Origin: Companilactobacillus mindensis DSM 14500
Lineage (GTDB): Bacteria; Bacillota; Bacilli; Lactobacillales; Lactobacillaceae
DNA: 64,000 nucleotides
Assembly: GCF_001434275.1 (NCBI RefSeq)
Contig: NZ_AZEZ01000004.1
Location: 82,476 to 146,475, forward strand
Reading direction: 5' to 3'
A program made the translations under genes and the position numbers. Under the pieces are notes generated by a model. It saw nothing but the letters and a program-made list of their open reading frames with translations, made no database searches and was not told where the DNA came from. Each line of letters starts with the position of its first letter. Position 1 is the first letter of the stretch. Positions 35,781-46,900 of the stretch are shown in pieces.

Positions 35781-36650
35781 CTATTTGAGATAAGTGTAGC
35801 CATCTTTTTGTTCGATCTTACGTTGCTTCATCAAATTACCCAGAGCACGCTTAAAACTAGCCTTACTGATACCAAAATATTCTTTGATGTCATCGGGACT
35901 GCTTTTATCGGTATAAGGCATTTTCTTGTCGATCGAGTGTTCCAAAACGGCCACGATCATTTGAGCATCCGGAGTGATCTCTTCGTAAGCACGTGGCTTC
36001 ATTGAAAGATTTAGTCGACGGTGACTTGAACCAATGACACGAGCCTTAACGTGTTGACCAATGTGCAATGGTTCACCTTGTTCGTCAGTGTAAATAAAGC
36101 CCATGTAATAACTCTCAGTCATTACAAATGCTCCTGACTCTCTGATAGCGATGACTGTTCCCTCTTCATCCTTGTTCATCAATTGTTTCAATTCTGAATC
36201 AGGACTACGAGCAATCTGCGTGTAAAGTTCAATATCAGCTAGTTTACCCCACAAACGTCCCTTGTGATCGATGTCGAGCGTCACCATCAAACTGTCGCCG
36301 ACCTTAGGCCATTCGTTGTGTTCCAATGGCAAATCGTCCAAAGATACTACATAGTCCTTATCTTCCAAACCAACGTTGACGAAAACACCCAAGTCAGTTC
36401 TGACATTAGTTACTTCCGCAAAATCCCAAACACCTTTCGTCACAAAAGGCATAACTGTCGTCATTTTGTTCTTGTGAGCTTGATTCTCGTAAAGAAAACC
36501 AGCAACCTCATCACCTAATTCGGGAATCTCGGTCAATTCATCTAAATCTAAAGCAAACGTATATCCTTCGATCTGTACGAATGCTTCATCCTTGTTAAGA
36601 TCAGTTACCGTTCCAGGTAAAACCTCACCATACATTTCACTTATTTCCAT
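35781..36650 (-). CDS. cvfB: S1-like RNA-binding protein CvfB (YitL)
   Basis: This 289-residue cytoplasmic protein has three S1-type beta barrels, clearest in GTVTDLNKDEAFVQIEGY, ITNVRTDLGVFVNVG-like AEVTNVRTDLGVFVNV and GTVIAIRESGAFVMTESY, plus a C-terminal winged helix (YFGISKASFKRALGNLMKQRKI). CvfB binds RNA and influences gene expression in other Firmicutes. It begins the xerD-scpAB-rluB run and lies 12 bp before xerD. Confidence 0.92.
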   Translation of the reverse strand: MEISEMYGEVLPGTVTDLNKDEAFVQIEGYTFALDLDELTEIPELGDEVAGFLYENQAHKNKMTTVMPFVTKGVWDFAEVTNVRTDLGVFVNVGLEDKDYVVSLDDLPLEHNEWPKVGDSLMVTLDIDHKGRLWGKLADIELYTQIARSPDSELKQLMNKDEEGTVIAIRESGAFVMTESYYMGFIYTDEQGEPLHIGQHVKARVIGSSHRRLNLSMKPRAYEEITPDAQMIVAVLEHSIDKKMPYTDKSSPDDIKEYFGISKASFKRALGNLMKQRKIEQKDGYTYLK

Positions 36651-36861
36651 TTTTCACCATACTCTTTATATTCGTATTTAATCATTTCTTATTTTACCTT
36701 ATCGGCAATGTTACATAAAACCTTTTTCACAATTAATTTTGAATATTTTTTAAAAACCTTCACTTTCCACCTCACTCTTTAGATAAAAATATTTATAAAA
36801 TTTAGTCTTTTTAAAAAAACAAGATTGAATTTTTAAAATAAAAGTGAAATACTAATTCTTG

Positions 36862-36877
36862 TAGAAAACGTTTACAA
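36862..36877 (+). promoter_or_regulatory. cre (CcpA-binding) site candidate
   Basis: TAGAAAACGTTTACAA matches the WTGNAANCGNWNNCAW consensus in all but one fixed position. It lies about 20 bp before the alcohol dehydrogenase start, where CcpA would repress. Confidence 0.6.
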
Positions 36878-36898
36878 TTATTGGAAGAGGGATTAGTT

Positions 36899-38020
36899 AT
36901 GAAAATTAAAGCTGCTGTAGTTGATAAAGTTAATGATCCATTTGTAATCAAAGATGACGTCGAATTGGCTGATATGACCGACGATGGTCTCCAAGTCAAA
37001 GTCGTTGCTTCAGGTATTTGCCACTCTGATGAAGCTCTTCGTAAAGGCGATGCTGGTTTTACCTTCCCTGTTGTTTTAGGACACGAAGGTTCCGGTATTG
37101 TTGAAAAAGTTGGTAAGAACGTTACTAACTTCAAACCTGGCGATCACATCATTATGTCATTCTATTCTTGTGGCGAATGTGACAATTGTTTGAAAGGTAA
37201 ACCTACCCAATGTCGTAAGTATGCCGCTTCAAACTTATCTGGTACACGTCCTGACGGTTCTGACCACTTTACTGAAGATGGCCACCACGTCAGTGATATG
37301 TTCAATCAATCATCATTCACTACCCACACCGTTATCGACAAGAGAAATGCCGTTAAAGTACCTAAGGACCTAGATTTGAGAAAGCTCGGACCTTTGGGCT
37401 GTGGCTACGTAACTGGTTCAGGAACGGTCTTCAATACTCTCCAACCAAAACCTGGTGACACGATTGCTGTCTTCGGTACTGGTGCTGTTGGTTTGGCTGC
37501 CATGATGGCTGGTAAGATCTCCGGCTGTGTCAATGTTATCGCGGTTGATATCGTTGATTCACGTTTGGAATTAGCTAAGAAGATGGGTGCTACTGACGTC
37601 GTTAATAGTAAGAACGAAGATGCTGTCGAAGCTATCAAGAAGATCACTGGAGGTCTAGGCGTTGATTGGGCCGTTGATACAACCGGTGTAGCTAAAGTTA
37701 TGACCGATTCAATCGCTGCCTTGACACAAGGCGGTACAACAGCCACAATCGCCGTTACACCACACAACATCGACATTTCAACTTGGAACGATCTCTGTGT
37801 CGACGACAAGAAGATCGTTGGGGTCAACATGGGTGACTCAATTCCTCAAGTTGATATTCCTCGCTTGATCAAGTTCTATCAAATGGGTGTCTTCCCATTC
37901 GACTTGACTGAAAAGTTCTATGACTTCGACCAAATCAACGAAGCCGACGCTGCTTCAGTTAGTGGTGAAACGATCAAACCTATTTTGATCATTGATAAAG
38001 ATTATCAACCAGAAGCTTAA
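36899..38020 (+). CDS. zinc-dependent NAD(P) alcohol dehydrogenase
   Basis: This 373-residue medium-chain dehydrogenase has the catalytic-zinc Cys in SGICHSDE, the GHEGSGIVEKVG motif, a structural-zinc lobe of four Cys (CGECDNCLKGKPTQC), and the nucleotide-binding FGTGAVGLAAMMAG. It resembles the class III / aryl-alcohol group. It reduces aldehydes or oxidises alcohols; substrate unknown. The ATG at 36899 has GAGGG upstream. A cre-like site upstream suggests carbon catabolite control. Confidence 0.92.
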   Translation: MKIKAAVVDKVNDPFVIKDDVELADMTDDGLQVKVVASGICHSDEALRKGDAGFTFPVVLGHEGSGIVEKVGKNVTNFKPGDHIIMSFYSCGECDNCLKGKPTQCRKYAASNLSGTRPDGSDHFTEDGHHVSDMFNQSSFTTHTVIDKRNAVKVPKDLDLRKLGPLGCGYVTGSGTVFNTLQPKPGDTIAVFGTGAVGLAAMMAGKISGCVNVIAVDIVDSRLELAKKMGATDVVNSKNEDAVEAIKKITGGLGVDWAVDTTGVAKVMTDSIAALTQGGTTATIAVTPHNIDISTWNDLCVDDKKIVGVNMGDSIPQVDIPRLIKFYQMGVFPFDLTEKFYDFDQINEADAASVSGETIKPILIIDKDYQPEA

Positions 38021-38028
38021 TAAAACTT

Positions 38029-38080
38029 AAAAGATGGTTCAATCCGGGAGTTATGACCTGAATTGAACCATCTTTTTATT
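38029..38080 (+). terminator. intrinsic terminator after the alcohol dehydrogenase
   Basis: AAAAGATGGTTCAAT and ATTGAACCATCTTTT pair exactly around an 18-base loop, followed by U residues. Confidence 0.9.
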
Positions 38081-38113
38081 TCTCTAATACTAACGAATAT
38101 TTCTCGTTACCTA

Positions 38114-38878
38114 TTATTTTTCTAAAATATATTTTTCAATAGTGGCACTAACGCCATCATGGTCATTGTCGAGTGTCTCCACATCACAAGCTTGTTTAAT
38201 ATTATCGTTGGCATTACCCATTGCAATACTCAAACCAGCCACTTTCATCATCGGTAGATCATTGTCCATATCGCCAATTGCCGCCACTTGGTTTGGTTTT
38301 AACTTCAAATACTTGATCAAATGCTCCAAAGCGGTACCTTTGTTGACATTCTTAGGACAAAGCTCAACTTCTTTAGGACTTGTTTTGACTACAAAGTAGT
38401 CAGAATCGTATTGTTCATGTAAAAATTCTGCCCACTTGGCAATTTTTCCCTTATGACCGCTCACTAAGAACTTTAAAATACTTAGTTTTGGCTGTAGCAT
38501 TCGTTTCTCAGTCCAGTCCTGATCACTGTCATAGAGATTGCCCTTTGTATCGATCAAGTGATAGTTGATCTTATTAGCAAACAAAGTCTGAGCAATATCG
38601 GTACACTCTTGATTACGCAAAACTTTTTGATAAATGACTTTGCCACTATCGTCTTGAATCATGCTGCCACCATAGTCGATAATATATTGATCCGTCTGAT
38701 TCAAACCTAATTCTTTAGCAAAAACCAGAGCTTCTTTATAAGGACGCCCAGTACAAATGACGATTTGTGTTCCCTGTTTGACGGCCTCAGTAACTGCCTG
38801 TTTATTAGCTGCAGAAATTTTACTCTTACTATTTAATAAAGTGCCATCCATATCGATAGCAATTAATTTATAATTCAT
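38114..38878 (-). CDS. Cof-type HAD-IIB family phosphatase
   Basis: This 254-residue phosphatase has motif I IAIDMDGTLLNS, motif II Thr in IVICTGRPYKEA, motif III Lys in NKGTALEHLIKYL and motif IV AIGDMDNDLPMM. It is a sibling of the HAD protein at 7710-8501 with the same cap class. Substrate unknown. It is a single minus-strand gene facing the alcohol dehydrogenase terminator. Confidence 0.94.
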   Translation of the reverse strand: MNYKLIAIDMDGTLLNSKSKISAANKQAVTEAVKQGTQIVICTGRPYKEALVFAKELGLNQTDQYIIDYGGSMIQDDSGKVIYQKVLRNQECTDIAQTLFANKINYHLIDTKGNLYDSDQDWTEKRMLQPKLSILKFLVSGHKGKIAKWAEFLHEQYDSDYFVVKTSPKEVELCPKNVNKGTALEHLIKYLKLKPNQVAAIGDMDNDLPMMKVAGLSIAMGNANDNIKQACDVETLDNDHDGVSATIEKYILEK

Positions 38879-38934
38879 AATTTTCTACCTCTGATCTGAC
38901 TTACTACTAATATTATAATTCAGTTGCACCAAAA

Positions 38935-38961
38935 AATCCCTGATCTGAATGACCAGGGATT
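38935..38961 (-). terminator. intrinsic terminator after the 50-residue peptide gene
   Basis: AATCCCTG and CAGGGATT pair around 11 bases, followed by six U on the minus strand, immediately after the small gene stop. Confidence 0.85.
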
Positions 38962-38964
38962 CTT

Positions 38965-39117
38965 TTACAACATCGCTTTGACAACCGTCTTGACGAGATC
39001 TGTATATTGATAAACGAACACGATTACGTTACAACTTAACAAAATTAACAAAAAAGCTATATTATGATTCAACTTCTGACTAGCCTTCAATTCATTGCGC
39101 CGCTGCATCCTTGTCAC
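38965..39117 (-). CDS. small single-pass membrane protein, 50 residues
   Basis: The GTG at 39117 has AGGTG six bases upstream. The product begins MTRMQRRNELKASQKLNHN, a basic, Gln/Asn-rich leader, then one hydrophobic segment (about 20-37) and a short amphipathic tail. A terminator follows four bases after the stop, which supports a real monocistronic gene. I do not recognise a family. Its layout is like the 40-residue protein at 14877-14999, but the sequences do not align well. Confidence 0.6.
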   Translation of the reverse strand: MTRMQRRNELKASQKLNHNIAFLLILLSCNVIVFVYQYTDLVKTVVKAML

Positions 39118-39333
39118 TATCCACACCTACTTGTTAAATGAATTTATAAATTAATATGTATATACTATCATATATTCATTTAATATATTAATTATGATGA
39201 AAAAGTATCATTATTGAACTATATTAATTTACCAATTACATTTTTGTTTCGGTAGAAAATAATAGTTACCATTCCATAAATATGATTAAATATTTATAAG
39301 CGATAATTAATTCAATTTTTGGAGGATACCCGT

Positions 39334-39747
39334 ATGAACCATCTGAAAGCAACAGCCTTAATTTTAACTGCCGCTCTTCCTTTAACAACATTCCCCATCG
39401 TTAATACTAATAATGTTCAAGCAGCAACCGTCGCCAAGAAACATACTAAACATACATACACCGGTACTGGCAGTGGTTCGCTCAAGAGATTAAAAAAGAC
39501 CGCCTACCATTCAAAAAACACAAAAGGCAAGCTTTATAAAGCCACTTTTATGGCTGATAAATCGACAGTGACCTTAACCGAAAAAGCGACTCTCGGTCAA
39601 TACAACACTACTTGGTATGTAACTAAGAAGATTTCTGTTAAGATCCACCACGGCAAGGAACGTACTTACTATTACATTACTTCCAGTGATAAAAAAGTTT
39701 CCGGTTGGACTTGGAGTGGCAACTTACAAAAGGGTAAATTGAAATAA
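39334..39747 (+). CDS. small secreted basic protein
   Basis: This 137-residue protein has a Sec signal peptide (LKATALILTAALPLTTFP) with probable cleavage after VQA (about residue 33). The mature part is rich in Lys, Thr and Tyr, with a strand-rich core (TLTEKATLGQYNTTWYVTKKI). No anchor is visible, so it may be released or held by charge to the wall. GGAGG precedes the ATG. Function unknown; many lactobacilli carry such lineage-specific secreted proteins. Confidence 0.8.
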   Translation: MNHLKATALILTAALPLTTFPIVNTNNVQAATVAKKHTKHTYTGTGSGSLKRLKKTAYHSKNTKGKLYKATFMADKSTVTLTEKATLGQYNTTWYVTKKISVKIHHGKERTYYYITSSDKKVSGWTWSGNLQKGKLK

Positions 39748-39755
39748 TTCTAAAG

Positions 39756-39784
39756 ATAGGTCATCCATTTTTGGGTGACCTATT
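39756..39784 (+). terminator. terminator-like hairpin after the secreted protein gene
   Basis: ATAGGTCATCC pairs with GGGTGACCTAT (one mismatch). The U run is short. Confidence 0.6.
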
Positions 39785-40064
39785 AATGTATCTAAATAAT
39801 TGTATGTAACTAAGATTCAGAAAGGACCAAATACAATTGGGTTTCTAAACTCTTTTTTATTGATTAAGTTATGAGACACGGTTATGCTGTGGTTTTTTTA
39901 GATTTTTAAATGTATGTTTTCGTAAAACATTTATGTTCACTAATAAACAAATTTCAAATATACTTTTCCCCTCTTTAAAAGACAGTTTTCGTTCATAAAG
40001 TGGTTTAAGGTTACATAAGAATTTTTATCGAACCACCTCTTGAATAAAAATAATTAAATCAAAA
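39785..40064. other. non-coding spacer
   Basis: A/T-rich, no credible open frame. It has a loose inverted repeat AAATGT..ACATTT (about 39908-39933) and GTGGTT/AACCAC arms (about 40000-40037), neither with a clear role. Confidence 0.5.
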
Positions 40065-40066
40065 AA

Positions 40067-40086
40067 GCTAGAGATTTTCCTCTAGC
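40067..40086 (-). terminator. intrinsic terminator after the GalT-like gene
   Basis: GCTAGAG and CTCTAGC pair around a 6-base loop, followed by six U on the minus strand. Confidence 0.85.
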
Positions 40087-40095
40087 CTAGTCGAA

Positions 40096-40905
40096 TTATT
40101 CTATCTCTTTGGAATGTACATTCTCACGGAACCTTTGCAACAATACGTCAGCGATTCCACGCACTTGTTTGTCACCATCACGTTGAGACAATCGATAACC
40201 GACGAAGTATGGTGAAACAACGTATCTGGCCGTAACTTTACAGATTATCTTCTCATTCTCACGGTAGAAGAAAATATTGTAGGAATCAAACTTCCCACCA
40301 TAGAAGTCATCCAAAACATACTTCACTGTTACTCGCGTAAACTCAGCCAAATCATCAATATACTTAGGATTATTGATCACCACGTTAAATTCAACAAAGC
40401 CCATAACTGGCTTTTCAGAGATATTAACATTGATATGTTTGGAGTTAAAGACATCCATACCGGTAAAATTCTCCGATTCAATGTGTTTGTAGCCATCTAC
40501 CTTATCCAAACCAATAATTTGAAAGTGTGGGTGACGCAATGAACCGCCAGACATGGGGCCAAAGTTTTTGTACATCAAGACACTCTCGTATTTCTTTGAT
40601 TGGATCATCTTGTTCCAACATTCATAAATATAATTGAAAACTTCCTGATTCTTTTCGACTGAATAATTAGAAATATCGCCCTCGTGATCGTGAGATTCGA
40701 TGACAATGGTCTTATTAGTATCTTTCAACGTCTTGAATTTATTTTCTAACCAGATCATGTCGCCCTTTTGGTCAATGATATTAGTTAAATTAGCCGTATC
40801 GCAGAATGGGCAGTTATTGTTGATGCCACTGCTCTTCTTTTTTACATCTCTTGGTTTACCTTTTGCTTGATCAATTTCAAATACAAGTATATCTTTATTT
40901 GACAA
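40096..40905 (-). CDS. GalT-like HIT-superfamily protein (DUF4931)
   Basis: This 269-residue protein has the HIT fold of galactose-1-phosphate uridylyltransferases: a Cys pair in CPFCDTANL, the HDHEGD stretch and the catalytic-type triad in SLRHPHFQI. True GalT activity is not certain, as the DUF4931 branch is uncharacterised. The start is a TTG at 40905 with AGGTG six bases upstream; a TTG ten codons earlier has none. It is a single-gene unit between pyk and the secreted protein, with terminators on both sides. Confidence 0.8.
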   Translation of the reverse strand: MSNKDILVFEIDQAKGKPRDVKKKSSGINNNCPFCDTANLTNIIDQKGDMIWLENKFKTLKDTNKTIVIESHDHEGDISNYSVEKNQEVFNYIYECWNKMIQSKKYESVLMYKNFGPMSGGSLRHPHFQIIGLDKVDGYKHIESENFTGMDVFNSKHINVNISEKPVMGFVEFNVVINNPKYIDDLAEFTRVTVKYVLDDFYGGKFDSYNIFFYRENEKIICKVTARYVVSPYFVGYRLSQRDGDKQVRGIADVLLQRFRENVHSKEIE

Positions 40906-40956
40906 TAATTTCACCTCATAAAAATCTAATAACAAAATAATAACGCAAACACAAAA

Positions 40957-40990
40957 AAACTGAAAGAAACTCGTCAGTTTCTCTCAGTTT
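40957..40990 (-). terminator. intrinsic terminator after pyk
   Basis: AAACTGAGAGAAACT pairs with AGTTTCTTTCAGTTT around GACG, followed by seven U on the minus strand. Confidence 0.9.
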
Positions 40991-41029
40991 AATTATATTT
41001 TAAAGCATTTTAATTTTATTTATTAAAAA

Positions 41030-42799
41030 TTAAAGTGAACGTGAAGCACCTTTGTATACAACACCACGTCTTGAATCAACAGTAACAGTGTCACCATCTC
41101 TAACAAGTGTAGTAGCGTTCTTAGCACCAACAACTACAGGTAGACCCATAGCGATACCAACAACAGCAGCGTGTGAAGTTAGACCACCGTTTTCAACAAC
41201 AACGGCACTAGCCTTTTCAAGAGCTGGTAGGTAATCTTTGTCAGTCATTTCTGTAACAAGGATGTCACCTTCGTTGATCTTCTTGTTTGCTTCTTCAGCA
41301 GAGTGAGCAACTACAACGTTACCAACAACTGATTCTTCACCAACACCTTGGCCTTTAACCAATGTTGAACCGATCAATTGAACCTTCATAACGTTTGTTG
41401 TACCACTTTCACCAACAGGAACACCGGCAACGATAAGAATTAAGTCACCTTCCTTGGCAAAGCCAAGTTCTTGAGCTTTCTTAGCAGCAAGATCGAACAT
41501 TTCATCAGTGTTTTCTGGCTTGTCAGTGATGATAGGATCAACACCCCAGTTAACTGTCAAACCACGTTGTGTCTTTTCATCAAATGTGATTGCCAAGATA
41601 TCAGCACTTGGACGATACTTAGAAATCATACGAGCTGTGTAACCTGATTTAGTTGCTGTAACAATTGTACTAATGTTCAATTCTTCAGCAGTTCTAACAA
41701 CAGATTCACCGATTGATTCTGTAACGTTTGAACCCTTGTAGTCTTCGAAACGTTGGATAGCTAGTGAGTTGTTCTTGTCAAGTTCTTTTTCAGTACGTTC
41801 GTTGATGTGAGCCATAGCAGCAACAGCTTCTACAGGGTAATCACCGTTAGCACTTTCACCTGAAAGCATTGTAGCATCTGTACCATCAAGAACAGAGTTA
41901 GCAACATCAGTAACTTCGGCACGTGTAGGACGTGGGTTTTCTTGCATTGAGTCAAGCATTTGTGTAGCTGTGATAACTGGCTTGCCAAGTGCGTTACACT
42001 TCTTGATCAAGCTCTTTTGTACGAATGGTACGTTTTCAAATGGAATTTCAACACCCATGTCACCACGAGCAATCATCAAACCATCTGATACTTGAAGGAT
42101 AGAATCGATGTTGTCGATACCTTCTTGTGATTCAATCTTAGGGAAGATTTGTACGTATTCACAGTGTTTTTCTTCAAGGATTGCACGAATATCTAAGACA
42201 TCTTGAGCTTTACGAACGAATGAAGCTGAGATGAAGTTGATACCTTGTTCTAGACCGAAACGAATATCGTCAGAATCTTTTTCTGTGATACCTGGTAGAC
42301 GAACTTCAACACCAGGAGCATTGATACTCTTTCTTGAACCGATCATACCATCGTTTTGAACAACAGTAACAAGTTCACGGTTCTTGTCATCTTTTTCAGT
42401 GATCTTCAAATCAACAAGACCATCATCGATCAATACGTGACCACCAACATGTGTATCATCGTATAGACCAGGGTATGTAGAAGCAATCTTTTCTGGTGTA
42501 CCAGTCAATGAATCATCCATTGAGATACGGATTGTTTGACCAATCTTAGCTTCAAACTTGTTGCCTTCTTGAACAGTAGTACGGATTTCAGCACCCTTAG
42601 TATCAAGAACGATACCAACAGTCTTACCAGTGATCTTTTCAGCTTCGTGTACCATTTCCATACGAGCTTTGTGTTCTGGGTGATCACCATGTGAGAAGTT
42701 GAAACGGAAGATGTTAGCTCCGGCTTCAATCAACTTAACGATTGTGTCAACATCGTTACTGGCAGGTCCAAGTGTACTTACAATTTTAGTTCTTTTCAT
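41030..42799 (-). CDS. pyk: pyruvate kinase
   Basis: This 589-residue enzyme makes pyruvate and ATP from phosphoenolpyruvate, the last step of glycolysis. The N-terminal KRTKIVSTLGPAS, the active-site IFPKIESQEGIDNID and MIARGDMGVEIP, and the TQMLDSM motif are intact. A C-terminal extra PEP-utilising domain (VVENGGLTSHAAVVGIAMG) is present, as in Bacillus and lactobacilli. The ATG at 42799 has AAGGGG upstream. It follows pfkA in one operon. Confidence 0.98.
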   Translation of the reverse strand: MKRTKIVSTLGPASNDVDTIVKLIEAGANIFRFNFSHGDHPEHKARMEMVHEAEKITGKTVGIVLDTKGAEIRTTVQEGNKFEAKIGQTIRISMDDSLTGTPEKIASTYPGLYDDTHVGGHVLIDDGLVDLKITEKDDKNRELVTVVQNDGMIGSRKSINAPGVEVRLPGITEKDSDDIRFGLEQGINFISASFVRKAQDVLDIRAILEEKHCEYVQIFPKIESQEGIDNIDSILQVSDGLMIARGDMGVEIPFENVPFVQKSLIKKCNALGKPVITATQMLDSMQENPRPTRAEVTDVANSVLDGTDATMLSGESANGDYPVEAVAAMAHINERTEKELDKNNSLAIQRFEDYKGSNVTESIGESVVRTAEELNISTIVTATKSGYTARMISKYRPSADILAITFDEKTQRGLTVNWGVDPIITDKPENTDEMFDLAAKKAQELGFAKEGDLILIVAGVPVGESGTTNVMKVQLIGSTLVKGQGVGEESVVGNVVVAHSAEEANKKINEGDILVTEMTDKDYLPALEKASAVVVENGGLTSHAAVVGIAMGLPVVVGAKNATTLVRDGDTVTVDSRRGVVYKGASRSL

Positions 42800-42865
42800 C
42801 GAGAATCCCCTTTTCTTGTTGTATTCCTTGTTCATTGTAACAAATTAAAACTTTATATGCTTAAC

Positions 42866-43852
<987 letters not shown>

Positions 43853-43871
43853 CTAAAACAAAACCTAGTCA

Positions 43872-43919
43872 AATATAACATTTTTACTGAATACTTTGTA
43901 GAGCTGAAAACGTTTTAAG
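43872..43919 (-). promoter_or_regulatory. pfkA promoter with weak cre-like palindrome
   Basis: An extended -10 TGTTATATT lies at 43872-43880 on the minus strand. Upstream at 43904-43919, CTTAAAACGTTTTCAG has the central palindrome of a cre site but three mismatches to consensus, so CcpA control is only a suggestion. Confidence 0.4.
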
Positions 43920-43929
43920 ATAAATTAAT

Positions 43930-46900
43930 TTAGTCTTTTTTTAAGAAGACACTTTTTTTACCCAAAAAGTTTTCCAATTTGCCCTGCACCTCACTATTAA
44001 AATCTATCCAACGATTAGATTTCAAGAGTAATGCCTGATGCTTTTTTTCACGATAGACAATCACTGGCATTTTTCCCCGCGAACTCTCGATGATTTTATA
44101 CAATTGTTCCAAATTTTCTGGCGTATCGACGCCTTTGGCAACTTTCAAATAGAGTTTTTCGCTTGGCAGCTGCACTGTATACTGTTTTGGATCAGACAAT
44201 TTGTCTGCAATAAATTCCAAATCGCCACGTTGGCCGATATTTCCATGACCTGCAAACAAGAAAATCTTACCATCCAGTTCCATATCTTCGATTCTTTGGA
44301 AGAGTTTCGGAAAAACGGTCACGGAAATACTGCCAGATTCATCCTCAATCGTCATAAAACACATCCGTTGACCTTTTTTGGTCCGAATGACCCGCAGATT
44401 CTTGATCAAGCCCAAGACGTTGACTGTTTCGTTACGCATCTGATTCAAATCTGAGATTTTGACCGTTCGTAGATCTAACAAGCGATTGCGATATTTCTCC
44501 ACTGGATGTCCGGAAACGTAGACGCCCAAATACTCTTTCTCCTGATTCAAGCGTTCAGTTAAAGTGAAGTCATCAACTTGATGTTTCTTAGGATCTAACA
44601 TGTCAAACAACGACAAATTGCTGCCAGCTAATTGAATGCTCTCGATCAGATCACGAAAGTCATAGAGCAATTCCTTGCGATTGCGGTTGAAACTGTCAAA
44701 AGCTCCCGCAAGTATCATTGGTTCAAGGTAATCTCGTTTGACGAACCGTGAATCGATCCGCTTTAAGAAATTCAAAGCACTATCGTATTCGCCAGATTTT
44801 TGACGATCTTCTATGATATTTTGTGCTAGATCACGCCGCATCCCTTTGATACTCAAAAAGCCAAAGCGAATCGCTTGTTTCTCATCGGTAAATTCATATT
44901 GACTCTGATTAACGTCAACATTCAATACTTTGACTTTGGCATCCTTGGCATCTTGAATATAGGTCGATACCTTGCTTTCATTATTCAAATTCGCATTCAG
45001 CAGACAAGCAAAGAAACTATCTGGAAAGTGAACTTTCATGTAGGCCAGCCAAAAAGCAATCATCGAATAAGCCACCGCATGCGACTTATTGAAACCATAA
45101 TTCCCAAATTTCTCGATATACTGATAAACCTTCTCGGCTGAAGCTTGATCATGTCCTTGGTTGACGGCGCCTTCAATAAATTTTTGTCGATTCTCTTCAA
45201 TCAGTTGCTCGTTCTTCTTACTGATAGCCCGACGTAAAATATCGGCATCAGCGAGTGAAAAGTTAGCCATTTCTGAAGACGCCTGCATTACCTGCTCCTG
45301 ATAAACCAAAATACCATAAGTCGGACGCAGAATTTTCTCTAGCGAGCGGTCTGGATAAATAACTGGTTCCTGGCCATGCTTTCGGGCAATGAAAGTCGAA
45401 ATATTTTGCATTGGCCCGGGACGGTACAGCGCATTAGTAGCGACGATATCGTCAAAACTAGTTGGCTTTAGGCGTCGTAAAACGCTCTTGATTCCATCGG
45501 ATTCAAATTGAAAAACTCCATCAGTCGCACCCTTTTGAAATAGTTCTAAGGTTTTTGGATCATTCAGAGGTATTCGTTCAGGAATAAATTCACGGCCATA
45601 TTTTTTAGAAATCATTTGGATGGCTTTGTCCAAAATAGTTAGATTCTTCAAACCAAGAAAATCGATTTTCAGCAGACCAATACTTTCAACGTTGTATTTA
45701 GTCTGTTGAGTCAAATTAATCCCATCGTCTTCCAACTGGACGGCGACAATATCAGTCAGGGGCTTTTTACTGAGAATGACCCCCGCTGCGTGAGTTGAAT
45801 AGTGTCTGGGAATACCTTCGATCCGTTGGGCAACTTTGAAGATCAATTGATTTTCACGCGAATTGTCAACCAAATTACGCAAAGCACTCGATTCGTCTAA
45901 GGATTCTTGCAAACTAATATTTAACTTCTTGGGGATAGCATTGGACCACTGTGAGATTTGAAATTGGGTTTGACTGAACGTCCGTGAAATATCACGTAGA
46001 GCCATCTTAGCCGACAGAGTTCCAAAGGTGATGATTTGGGCCATATGATCAGAACCATACTTGTCGTGCATGTACCTCACCATCTCATCCCGGCGATCAT
46101 CCGGTAAATCTAGATCGATATCGGGCATATTAGCACGTTGTGGGTTCAAAAAACGTTCAAACAAGAGATCATATTGAATCGGATCAACTTGAGTAATGCC
46201 TAAACAATATGACACCAACGCCCCTGCAGCTGAACCACGTCCCGGTCCAGTCTTGATGCCTACTTCATGTGCATGCTTGATCACATCCCAAACGATCAGG
46301 AAATAATCAGAAAAGCCCATCTTATCGATGACACCTAACTCATAGTCAAGCCGCGTTTGATAATTGGTCGGAATATTGCCATTCAATCGGCGTTTGAGAC
46401 CTTTGGTGGCCAACTGATGCAGAAAATCTCGTGAAGGGAGACCTTCTGGTGTCGTAAATTCTGGCAATTCAGTCGACTTGAATTCAATTTCAACATTGCA
46501 CTCGTCAGCGATTTTCTCACTGTTCTTCACTGCTTCAGTCATGTCGACTGCCATAAAGTCATCTACAAAAGTTTGATATTCACGTAAATAATGGTCGCCT
46601 TTTTCAACAACTTGGTCCAAACTCTCAAATCGTTGGCCCGTCCGGAGATTATTGACGACTTGATAAGCTAAATGGTCATCTTCATTGATATAGCGGACAT
46701 CGCTCAACGCTACCAAAGGCAAATTCTGCGTCTGTGCCACTTGTTTGATGTTGCGAACATTATCTATCTGCCCCGAGTACAAACCCACTCCTAAATAGAT
46801 AGAATCGTTCTCAGTCAGCATTTTTAATTTGGAAACATACTGCGAAACATCAGTCGTCAGTATTTCTGATCCTTCAGCAGGAGTAATAACGAATAATCCA

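Noticed and set aside
43904..43919. Firm cre site upstream of pfkA
   Set aside because: Three mismatches to the consensus; kept only as a weak suggestion.
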